Below, piece by piece: positions 44,964 through 52,078 of a DNA stretch of 61,331 nucleotides. The notes under the pieces were generated by a model. The model saw only the letters and a program-made list of their open reading frames with translations, was not told the DNA's origin and did not search any database. The stretch lies in assembly GCA_903881475.1 (NCBI GenBank), contig CAIRTK010000024.1:1-61331 (forward strand), read 5' to 3'. The first letter of the stretch is position 1. Each line of letters begins with the position of its first letter. This stretch comes from an uncultured Opitutia bacterium. Lineage in GTDB: Bacteria > Verrucomicrobiota > Verrucomicrobiia > Opitutales > Opitutaceae. A program made the translations under genes and the position numbers.

Positions 44964-45578
44964 TCAATGCACTTGCAGCGTCCAGGCCTTCGAGGCGCGG
45001 GCGCCGACCAGGGTGACGTGATACTGGCCGGGTTTCAGTGCGCCCGCCGGCACGGTGAGGCGGATGAGGTTTTCCCGGGTGCGCGAAAGCAGGCCGCCGG
45101 CGAGACGGTCGAAGTCGGGCGCCACGATGATCTCGCCGCCGCGCACGTAGAGCTCGGCGCCCGCGAGCTGCTGCTTGTTGTCGGGCAGCGTGCAGCGGAA
45201 GCCGATGGCATAAGTGAACATCGAGTTGACGGACGGAGCGGCGGACACGCTGACGATCTCAGCGGGTAGCTTCGGCTGGTCGATGAGGGTGTCGCGCAAT
45301 GCGGCCGGGAGGCCGGCGGACGCGCTGGAGACGGCCGCGGCGGGGCCGGCGGGGGCCGGATCGGCCGGCAGCTCGGCCTCGACAGAGATGCGCTGATAGC
45401 CGGCGTCGAGGAGCCGCACGGTGTTCGCATGATCCTTGATGTCGGCGTACGGACGGAACGCCGGCCCTGCCTTGCGGAAGTGCAGGGTCAGGTAGGTGTA
45501 GAGGACGAGGCTGACGACGATCGCCAGGACGATCCACTTCATGGACCAAGGCTGGCGGGAGCGGGAGGCGGCGGACAT
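44964..45578 (-). CDS. Membrane-anchored protein of unknown function
   Basis: 204 residues from ATG at 45578; the longer open frame beyond is antisense to proS. One membrane helix (WIVLAIVVSLVLYTYLTL, about 15-32) is followed by an Ala/Pro-rich linker (about 70-95) and a beta-rich C-terminal domain (about 105-204). The domain ends in GQYHVTLVGARASKAWTLQV. It would be periplasmic and anchored to the inner membrane. It lies 42 bp upstream of argA in the same direction. I do not recognise the family. Confidence 0.6.
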   Translation of the reverse strand: MSAASRSRQPWSMKWIVLAIVVSLVLYTYLTLHFRKAGPAFRPYADIKDHANTVRLLDAGYQRISVEAELPADPAPAGPAAAVSSASAGLPAALRDTLIDQPKLPAEIVSVSAAPSVNSMFTYAIGFRCTLPDNKQQLAGAELYVRGGEIIVAPDFDRLAGGLLSRTRENLIRLTVPAGALKPGQYHVTLVGARASKAWTLQVH

Positions 45579-45662
45579 GCGGGGCGGGATTAACTCCGGC
45601 CCGGGACGCGGTCGCAAATAAATTTGCGCCGGTGCGTGCGCGGTGTTTCGTTGCCCAGCTCC

Positions 45663-47429
45663 ATGAAATTCTGGTCGCAGTACTTTATCCCCACGCTGAA
45701 AGAAAGCCCGGCGGACGCCGAAATCGCCTCGCACAAGCTGCTGATCCGCGCGGGACTCGTCCGGAAACTGGGCGGCGGGCTCTACACCTACCTGCCCCTG
45801 GGGCTGCGGGTCATGCAAAAGCTGACGCAGATCTGCCGGGAGGAGATGGAGCGGGCGGGCGGCATCGAGCTGCAGATGCCCCACCTGCATCCGGCCGAAA
45901 ACTGGCAGCAGGGTCCGCGCTGGGCGGCGGCGCGGGAGATCATGTTCCGCGCGGACAGCGCCGGCGACGGCAAGCGGCCGCCGCGCGAGCCGGAGTTTGT
46001 GCTCGGGCCGACGCATGAGGAAGTCATCACGCCGCTGGTGAAGGCCGAGATCACGAGCTACCGCGACCTGCCGAAGAATTTTTTCCAGATCGCGACCAAG
46101 TTCCGCAACGAGATCCGCCCGCGCTTCGGCCTGATGCGGGCGCGCGAGTTCGTGATGATGGATGCGTACTCCTTCGACACGACCGACGACGGCGCGATCC
46201 GGAGCTACCACGCGATGAAGGGCGCCTACGAGGCGTTCTTCCGGCGGATCGGGGCGACGGCGATCGCGGTGGAGGCCGACACCGGCGTGATGGGCGGGAG
46301 TTTTTCGCACGAGTTCATGGTCCCGGCGGAAATCGGCGACGACGACGTGATCTACAACGAGGAGAGCGGCTACGCGGCCAACCGGGAGAAGGCGACCAGC
46401 GCCCTGGTGCCGGCCGACCTGAAGGACGCGGCCCCGGCGGGAGCCTTGGAGGAATTCGCCACGCCCGGCGTGGTGACGATCGCGGCCCTGGCCGCGGCGC
46501 CGTACACGGTCGCGGCGGACCAGCAGTTCAAGACCCTGGTGTACATGGGCGACGGGAAACCCTTCCTGGTGATCCTGCGGGGTTGCGACGAACTGGAGGA
46601 GGCGAAGCTGGGCTCGCTCGGCTTCACGGTTTTCCGGCCGGCGACACCGGAGGAGATCGAGCCGGTCATGGGCGCGAAGCCCGGCAGCCTGGGTGCGGTG
46701 AAAGGCTCGATCACAAATCCCGAAGCCCTGGCCGGGATCTTTGCCGACCATGCGATCCGGCTGGTGGGCAACGGGGTGACCGGCGCGAACAAGGACGGAT
46801 TCCACCTGCGCAACGTCAATGTCGGGCGCGATCTCGCGCTCACCCGGTTCGGCGATTTCCGGCGGGTGCGCCCCGGCGAGCCGGACCCGAAGTCGGGCCA
46901 GCCGTTGAAAGTACGCCGCGGCATTGAAGTCGGGCACATCTTCAAACTCGGGACGAAGTATTCCGAGAAATTCGGCGCGACCTACACCGACGATCAGAAG
47001 CAGAACCACCTCATGGTAATGGGCTGCTACGGCATCGGCATCAGCCGCACGCTGCAGGCGCTGATCGAGCAGGGACACGATGCCGACGGCATCGTGTGGC
47101 CATGGGCGATCGCACCGTTCCAGGTGCTGATCTGCGTGCTCGATCCGCAGCTGCCGGAGGCGATGGATCTCGCGCGCTCGCTGGCGGCGGCCGCGGAACA
47201 GGCCGGGGCGGAGGTGCTGATCGACGACCGCGCGGAGCGGCCGGGCGTCAAGTTCAAGGATGCCGACCTGATCGGCGTGCCGCTGCGGCTGACGATCGGC
47301 GGCAAGGGCCTCAAGGAAGGCATCATCGAGATGAAGTGGCGCACCCAGAAGGACGTGGCCAAGGTGCCGCTGTCCGAGGCGGCGGCGAAGGTCACGGCGG
47401 CGGTGCAGGAAGCGCAGGCGAAGGCATGA
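45663..47429 (+). CDS. proS: Prolyl-tRNA synthetase, bacterial type with editing domain
   Basis: 588 residues from ATG at 45663. Class II motif 1 (SHKLLIRAGLVRKLGGGLYTYLPLG), motif 2 (FRNEIRPRFGLMRAREFVM) and motif 3 near GIGISRTLQALIEQ are clear. Between motifs 2 and 3 is an insert of about 170 residues, the INS cis-editing domain of bacterial ProRS that removes mischarged alanine. The anticodon-binding domain ends the protein. The stop overlaps the clpS start. Confidence 0.97.
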   Translation: MKFWSQYFIPTLKESPADAEIASHKLLIRAGLVRKLGGGLYTYLPLGLRVMQKLTQICREEMERAGGIELQMPHLHPAENWQQGPRWAAAREIMFRADSAGDGKRPPREPEFVLGPTHEEVITPLVKAEITSYRDLPKNFFQIATKFRNEIRPRFGLMRAREFVMMDAYSFDTTDDGAIRSYHAMKGAYEAFFRRIGATAIAVEADTGVMGGSFSHEFMVPAEIGDDDVIYNEESGYAANREKATSALVPADLKDAAPAGALEEFATPGVVTIAALAAAPYTVAADQQFKTLVYMGDGKPFLVILRGCDELEEAKLGSLGFTVFRPATPEEIEPVMGAKPGSLGAVKGSITNPEALAGIFADHAIRLVGNGVTGANKDGFHLRNVNVGRDLALTRFGDFRRVRPGEPDPKSGQPLKVRRGIEVGHIFKLGTKYSEKFGATYTDDQKQNHLMVMGCYGIGISRTLQALIEQGHDADGIVWPWAIAPFQVLICVLDPQLPEAMDLARSLAAAAEQAGAEVLIDDRAERPGVKFKDADLIGVPLRLTIGGKGLKEGIIEMKWRTQKDVAKVPLSEAAAKVTAAVQEAQAKA

Positions 47430-47731
47430 CGAAAGCCCAGGCCAAGACCCAGGGAACCCCCGCGCCGCAGGCCGAGACCGAACTCGCCCTGCAGGGGGCT
47501 TGGCGCGTGGTCGTGCTGAATGACCCGGTGAATCTCATGTCCTACGTGGTCCTCGTGTTCAAAAAGGTCTTCGGCTTCGACGAGCAAACGGCGCGGCGGC
47601 ACATGCTGGAAGTGCATGAGCAGGGCCGGTCGGTGGTCTGGAGCGGCTTGCGCGAGAAGGCCGAGGCGTACGCGTTTACGTTGCAGCAATGGCATCTCAC
47701 CGCCGTGCTCGAGTCCGATGAAGCGCATTGA
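47426..47731 (+). CDS. clpS: ATP-dependent Clp protease adaptor ClpS
   Basis: 101 residues. The core VVVLNDPVNLMSYVVLVFKK and RHMLEVHEQGRSVVWSGLREKAE match ClpS, which delivers N-end-rule substrates to ClpAP/ClpCP. The N-terminal 20 residues are a flexible tail. It overlaps the proS stop by 4 bp and the next gene by 14 bp. No clpA or clpC is in the window. Confidence 0.9.
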   Translation: MTKAQAKTQGTPAPQAETELALQGAWRVVVLNDPVNLMSYVVLVFKKVFGFDEQTARRHMLEVHEQGRSVVWSGLREKAEAYAFTLQQWHLTAVLESDEAH

Positions 47732-48179
47732 AGTCAAACTGGCGCTGCCCGTCGTCGCACCGCTGCTGGACGTGATCAAGGGCATGGCCGACAGTCTGCG
47801 GCGCAACCTCGCGGCCCCGCTCGGGCTGACAGACCTCGACGCCGAGTTCGGCTCGGCGTGGACGGACGAACTGATGGCGGCGCAAAACGAGGACGTGCAG
47901 ACGCTGCTGGCGCTGTTCAACGACGAATTTTTTGCCGACGGGGTGATCGCCTTTGATGAAGGCAATGCCGAGCAGATCGTCCGCGCGACCGCGGCGGTGC
48001 GGCTGCGGCTGCGCGAATACTACCTGAAGCCGCTGGGCGACGAAACGCTCGAGAGCGGCAACGTGGAGCTGGAGCAGCTGGACGAGCCCCTGCGGAAGGC
48101 GTTCATGTGCTATCTGTTTCTGGCCACGATCCAGGAGCTGATCATCCAGCATCTGGATTCGAGCATCCTGGAGTCGTGA
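47718..48179 (+). CDS. DUF2017-like protein downstream of clpS
   Basis: 153 residues of a mostly helical, acidic protein (LDVIKGMADSLRRNL; LFNDEFFADGVIAF; RLRLREYYLKPL). The clpS-DUF2017 adjacency is known from Actinomycetota and other phyla and is the main reason for the label, since the sequence is weakly conserved. It overlaps clpS by 14 bp and may function with it. Its role is unknown. Confidence 0.6.
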   Translation: MKRIEVKLALPVVAPLLDVIKGMADSLRRNLAAPLGLTDLDAEFGSAWTDELMAAQNEDVQTLLALFNDEFFADGVIAFDEGNAEQIVRATAAVRLRLREYYLKPLGDETLESGNVELEQLDEPLRKAFMCYLFLATIQELIIQHLDSSILES

Positions 48180-48186
48180 TTGCGGA

Positions 48187-48372
48187 GAAGCTCGAAGGGT
48201 GAAGTTCGAAATTCGAGGGAATTTTGATCAACCGGCGCGAGAATCAGGGAAATCTGGAGAAACTGATTGGGGGCGCGGATTGCGGGCCTCTTGATTTTAG
48301 AAATTGAATGCCCTGATTTCCTCGAATTTCGGATTTTGCTATTCGTGCCTCCGATGGCCTTCCATCGGTTCG
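48187..48372. repeat. Palindromic repeat, family D, copy 2
   Basis: The left arm (GAAGCTCGAAGGGTGAAG then TTCGAAATTCGAGG, 48187-48218) is inverted near 48320-48357 (CCTCGAATTTCGGATTTTGC then ATTCGTGCCTCCG). As in copy 1 at 15350, the right arm is followed by a small GC hairpin and a TTTGAC box. Here that box is the -35 of the 6S RNA promoter. No gene is visible in the stretch between clpS-DUF2017 and the RNA. Confidence 0.65.
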
Positions 48373-48382
48373 CGATTGGCAT

Positions 48383-48410
48383 TTGACGGGAGCGGTGAGT
48401 GACCTACCTT
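48383..48410 (+). promoter_or_regulatory. Probable promoter of the 6S RNA
   Basis: TTGACG at 48383-48388, then 16 bp and TACCTT at 48405-48410. The expected start at about 48417 lies 5 bp before the base of the predicted closing stem. The -35 follows directly after the family D repeat, so the repeat may have brought it. Confidence 0.4.
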
Positions 48411-48421
48411 CATCCCCGACA

Positions 48422-48594
48422 CCCTGCAGTGTTCGAGGTGCTTTCAATAACTGCTCTTTGCCTTGAAATTATTACGGGAGCTGAACCCGCCGCGGAAGAT
48501 GCTAGGCCGTAAACCGGAAAGCAGACGCTGTGGAGGAGGCGCCCACCTTAACTTAAAAAGGTCCTGAGCCTTTGGGCATACGGCACACGCGGGG
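48422..48594 (+). ncRNA. ssrS: Probable 6S RNA
   Basis: A gene-free stretch of about 173 nt that folds end to end. CCCTGC-A-GTGT (48422-48432) pairs with ACACGCGGGG (48585-48594), and GTGCT pairs with GGCAT further in, leaving a large central region. The 5' part has the GTGTTCG motif of many 6S RNAs. The 3' part has GGCGCCCACCTTAACTTA and a small AACTT...hairpin ending in AAGGTCCTGAGCC, similar to the CACCTTGAACC region of known 6S RNAs. 6S RNA mimics an open promoter and sequesters sigma-70 RNA polymerase. SRP and RNase P RNA motifs are absent. Confidence 0.65.
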
Positions 48595-48611
48595 CGTCAC
48601 TCTCTTTTACC

Positions 48612-48956
48612 ATGGATCCGGTCTACTACAAAATTCTCCACGTCTTCTCGCTGCTGGTGCTAACTGCCTGGACCTTCGCGGCCTTCGCCAACCCGGCGCC
48701 GGAGACCCGCCGGCAGACGCTCATCGTCACGGGCATCGCCAGCCTGCTCATGCTGATCAGCGGGTTCGGGATGGTGGCGAAGCTGTACGGCGGCCATCTC
48801 GCCGGCTGGATGATCGTGAAGATCGTATGCTGGCTGTTGTTTTCCGTGCTCGCCGGCATGGCTTATCGCCGGCCGCATCTGCGGGGAAAATTTGCCCTGA
48901 TCGGCTTTTCCGCGCTGCTGATCGCGTTGGTGATGGTTTACATGCGGCCGGTCTAA
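48612..48956 (+). CDS. Small four-helix membrane protein, function unknown
   Basis: 114 residues with four hydrophobic stretches (about 7-25, 38-58, 66-82 and 93-110). It starts with YYKILHVFSLLVLTAWTFAAF and has a short loop rich in Arg between helices 3 and 4. The pattern of two helical hairpins with a His near the start recalls small CopD/SirB-like proteins, but I see no firm match. It lies 17 bp after the 6S RNA and 12 bp before the polymerase gene. Confidence 0.55.
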   Translation: MDPVYYKILHVFSLLVLTAWTFAAFANPAPETRRQTLIVTGIASLLMLISGFGMVAKLYGGHLAGWMIVKIVCWLLFSVLAGMAYRRPHLRGKFALIGFSALLIALVMVYMRPV

Positions 48957-48968
48957 CGCGGCGGGTGC

Positions 48969-51152
48969 ATGGTTGACACGATCTGCGGACTGTGGATCGC
49001 CGAGGATGGCCAGGCGCACCTAACGGTGGCGACGCCCGATGGCGGTCGCGCGGAGCGGACCGAGGCTTTCCGGCCCTTCGCCTGGCTCAACGACACGCCC
49101 CCGGAGACGAACCTGCACGGGCTGAAAATCGAGCGTCTGACCGGCGAGGGACCGTATGACCGCCTGGTGCACGCGGATGACCTCGGAACCTTCGATGCCT
49201 TCATCAAGCAGGCCAAGGAAAAGGTCGGCGTGGACGTCATTCGGCCGCTGGAGAGCCAGTTCCTGCTGCAGCACCGGCAGCGGCTTTATGGGGATCTCAG
49301 CTTTGGCCACGTCCGCCGGTGCCAGATCGACATCGAGACGGCGTCGGAAGACGGCAGCTTCAGCGATGCGAGTAAACCGGGCGACCGCGTGCTGGCGATC
49401 GGCCTGAGGCTGGCGGGAAAGAACCGGCTGCTGCTGCTGGAGGCGATGACCGATGCGGCGGAGAAGCAGCTGCTGGAATCCTTCAATGCGGCGCTGCAGG
49501 AAATGGACCCGGACGTGATCGAGGGGCACAATCTTTTCAAGTTCGACCTCGACTATCTGCGCCAGCGCAGCCGGCGCTTCAAGGTGCCGCTCGCTTGGGG
49601 GCGCTACGGGCAGAAGGCGACGTTCCGCAACAGCCGGCTCAAAGTGGCCGAGCGGTGGATCGACTTTCCGCGTTGCGACCTGCCGGGGCGCGCGATCGTG
49701 GACACCTATCTGCTGGTCCAGCTCTACGACATCACGACCCGCGAGCTGACGGCCTACGGCCTGAAGGATGTCGCGGTCTATTTCGGGATCACCGACGAGG
49801 ACAGCGCGGACCGCACCTACATCGAGGGCAGCAAGATCCACGAGACCTTCGTGAACGACCGGGCGCGGTTCTGCGCCTACCTGGAGGATGACCTGCGGGA
49901 AACGCAGGGGCTCGCGGACCAGCTGCTGCCGACCTATTTCGAACAGGCCCGGACTTTTCCGACGCTGCTGCAGGAGGCGACCCTGCGCGGGGCGACCTCG
50001 AAGATCGACCTGCTTTTCCTGGAGGAGTACTATCATGCCCGGCAGGCGTGCCCGCTGCCGCCGGAAGTTCAGCCGTTCGACGGCGGCTACACGCGAAGTT
50101 TCCAGGAAGGGATCTTTCGCCAGGTGCTGCACTATGACGTCGCGTCGCTTTATCCCAGTTTGCTGCTGAGCATCGCGCGCAATCCGAAGAGCGACACGCT
50201 GGGCGTGTTCATTCCGCTGCTGCGCCGCCTGCGCGACTACCGGTTGAAATACAAGGTGCTCGCCAAGACGGCGCCCACCGAAGACGAGCGGGCCGAGGCG
50301 CAGGCCCGGCAGGCGAGCTTCAAGATCCTGATCAATTCGTTCTACGGATATCTGGGTTTTTCCGGGGCGCGGTTTGGCGATGGCGAGCTCGCCGCCGAGG
50401 TCACGCGCCGCGGGCGGGAGCTGCTGCAGGCCCTGATCGCCGAGTTCGCGAAGCACGATTGCACGATTCTCGAGGCGGACACGGATGGCATCTACCTGGC
50501 GTCCCCCAAATACTATGACAAACCGGACGACCTGCTCGCCCTGGTCGCGCCGATCCTGCCCGAGGGTATCGAACTGGAATACGACGGCCGGTATGAGGCG
50601 ATGTTCTGCTACAAGATGAAGAACTATGCGCTCTACGACGGTAAAAAGATCACGCTGCGCGGCAGCGCGCTGCGATCGCGCGGCATGGAGCCTTACCTGA
50701 AGAAACTGAGCAACCAGCTCATCACGTTCCTGCTGGGCGTATCGCCCGATTCGCCACTGGCGCTGATCGAGGACTACCGGCAGCGGCTGGCGGCGCGGGC
50801 GATGCCGGTCGAGGAGCTGGCGAAGAGCGAGACGCTGAACCAGAACCCCGAGGCCTACGAACGGTTCATGGCGGAGGGCGGCAAGCCGCGCCGGGCCTCG
50901 GCCGAGGCGGCGCTGCAGCTGACGCCGCGTCCGCGCATGGGCGAGCGGGTCAGTTACTACATCACGGCCAAGGCGAAGGGCAAAACCAGCGACTGGCAGC
51001 GGGCCCGGGCGCTGGCGCTGCATGATGCGGTCGCGACGCCCTACGACCCAGGCTATTATACAGACAAACTCGACGACTGGCTGGAACGCTACGGCAGCTT
51101 TCTCGGCGTGAATCCGGCGGCGAGCGACCAAGGCGAGCTGTTTGGAGGGTGA
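48969..51152 (+). CDS. Family B DNA polymerase with proofreading exonuclease
   Basis: 727 residues. The exonuclease motifs are intact: Exo I Asp121-Ile-Glu123, Exo II Asn188...Asp193 (EGHNLFKFDLDYL), Exo III Tyr304...Asp308. So are the polymerase motifs: A DVASLYPS at 390-397, B KILINSFYG at 452-460 and C DTD at 504-506. It is shorter than E. coli Pol II (about 783). It probably acts in repair or damage tolerance like Pol II rather than as the main replicase; archaeal-type B polymerases look similar. No other repair gene is directly linked, although a small membrane gene lies upstream. Confidence 0.92.
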   Translation: MVDTICGLWIAEDGQAHLTVATPDGGRAERTEAFRPFAWLNDTPPETNLHGLKIERLTGEGPYDRLVHADDLGTFDAFIKQAKEKVGVDVIRPLESQFLLQHRQRLYGDLSFGHVRRCQIDIETASEDGSFSDASKPGDRVLAIGLRLAGKNRLLLLEAMTDAAEKQLLESFNAALQEMDPDVIEGHNLFKFDLDYLRQRSRRFKVPLAWGRYGQKATFRNSRLKVAERWIDFPRCDLPGRAIVDTYLLVQLYDITTRELTAYGLKDVAVYFGITDEDSADRTYIEGSKIHETFVNDRARFCAYLEDDLRETQGLADQLLPTYFEQARTFPTLLQEATLRGATSKIDLLFLEEYYHARQACPLPPEVQPFDGGYTRSFQEGIFRQVLHYDVASLYPSLLLSIARNPKSDTLGVFIPLLRRLRDYRLKYKVLAKTAPTEDERAEAQARQASFKILINSFYGYLGFSGARFGDGELAAEVTRRGRELLQALIAEFAKHDCTILEADTDGIYLASPKYYDKPDDLLALVAPILPEGIELEYDGRYEAMFCYKMKNYALYDGKKITLRGSALRSRGMEPYLKKLSNQLITFLLGVSPDSPLALIEDYRQRLAARAMPVEELAKSETLNQNPEAYERFMAEGGKPRRASAEAALQLTPRPRMGERVSYYITAKAKGKTSDWQRARALALHDAVATPYDPGYYTDKLDDWLERYGSFLGVNPAASDQGELFGG

Positions 51153-51195
51153 GAGGGGCGTGGCGTGGGCGTTGGACTGGGCTGGGCCTGCCTAT

Positions 51196-51298
51196 CCCAA
51201 TCTGTCATTCAGTGCGTAGCGAAGAACCCAAAAGGATAGCGTTGGAAGGTTTGATGTCGTCCAACTGGATTCTACGCTACGCTCAGAAAGACATTGGG
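51196..51298. repeat. Palindromic repeat, family H (TGTCATTC...GCGTAGCG)
   Basis: CCCAATCTGTCATTCAGTGC (from 51196) with GTAGCGAAGAACCC is inverted at 51265-51298 (CTGGATTCTACGCTACGCTC then AGAAAGACATTGGG). This resembles the TCATTCTGAGCG...GAATCC palindrome seen in many bacteria. It fills the gap between the polymerase and the DUF5069-like gene, which are convergent. Confidence 0.75.
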
Positions 51299-51362
51299 CT
51301 GGATTGACGCATGACCGTGTGCCGCGACTTGAATTCGGCCACGGTAAGCGGCCGCCCACCTC

Positions 51363-51890
51363 TTACTTTCCGGCGCTGCGCTTGACCACCCAGTCGATGA
51401 TGGCGGCGTCGTTGTTCTCATGGCGCCAGACCAAGCTCAGGAACTCGGCGGCCAGGATGTCGTTGGTCCGAAGGAAGCGCCGATCGCCACCGCAGCTGTA
51501 CATGAGGGAGGCGGGCATCTCGCCGCGCAGCTTGGCCTTGGCCTTCGGAATGATGCGTGGGAGCCACTCGATGCCCTGGACCGCGGCGGTCTTGGCGGGC
51601 AGCTTGGATTCGTCGAGGACGGTGGTCGAAGCGCGCCCGCCCTGCACGTTCAGGAAATAGTCGCGACGCACGAGCTCGATGGCCAGGGCGTTGTCATAGC
51701 CGGGTTCGCCGCCGTTGAGCTGATCCTCGGCATAGTCGTACAGGTGCTGGGCGGTGATGCCGTTGGCAGCCAGGAAGGCGAGCTGCGTCGCGTCGAAATA
51801 GCTGGAGGCGTCGCGCTGGCCCTTGGCGTAGAGCGCGACGGCCTGATCGTAGATGGCGCGGAACTTGGCAGCAAAGTCGTAGTTTTTCAT
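51363..51890 (-). CDS. DUF5069-like protein
   Basis: 175 residues from ATG at 51890; upstream codons run through a palindrome. The C-terminal half has GIEWLPRIIPKAKAKLRGEM then CGGDRRFLRTNDILAAEFLSLV and IIDWVVK, the pattern of DUF5069 proteins, common in Verrucomicrobiota. The N-terminal 70 residues (YDQAVALYAKGQRDASSYF) seem additional. The function is unknown. No signal peptide. Confidence 0.55.
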   Translation of the reverse strand: MKNYDFAAKFRAIYDQAVALYAKGQRDASSYFDATQLAFLAANGITAQHLYDYAEDQLNGGEPGYDNALAIELVRRDYFLNVQGGRASTTVLDESKLPAKTAAVQGIEWLPRIIPKAKAKLRGEMPASLMYSCGGDRRFLRTNDILAAEFLSLVWRHENNDAAIIDWVVKRSAGK

Positions 51891-51989
51891 GAGGACTGGG
51901 AAACTATGCCAGAAGGCTGCGGCGTGCAACTCGCGGCGGGTCAGGCAGTCGCTCCTTCGCCTCTGCGGCAGCTCAAACTGGGCATACTG

Positions 51990-52058
51990 GTAGTAGCCGA
52001 CGTGAGGAGGCTGGCTTGGCGTTGATCGTCGAACCAGCCTCCTCACGTCGGCTGCTAC
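51990..52058. repeat. Palindromic repeat, family A, near-perfect copy
   Basis: The 25-bp arms 51990-52014 (GTAGTAGCCGACGTGAGGAG then GCTGG) and 52034-52058 are inverted with a single mismatch, around a 19-bp centre. The arm sequence is almost the same as at 861-928, 51 kb away. It lies between the rnr stop and the DUF5069-like start. Confidence 0.85.
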
Positions 52059-52078
52059 GGGCCGCGGCAGCCTCACGG

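Noticed and set aside
45579-47078. Extension of the leftward membrane-anchored gene across proS to 47078
   Set aside because: The first 500 codons are antisense to proS. A membrane helix starts right after ATG 45578, which is the sensible start.
48422-48594. SRP RNA or RNase P RNA in the gene-free stretch
   Set aside because: The SRP tetraloop motif GTCAGGTCCGGAAGGAAGCAG and the RNase P GAGGAAAGTCCGG motif are missing; the long-stem layout fits 6S RNA better.
49020-51131. A 703-codon open frame antisense to the family B polymerase
   Set aside because: All six polymerase/exonuclease motifs are on the plus strand; the antisense product has no recognisable domain.
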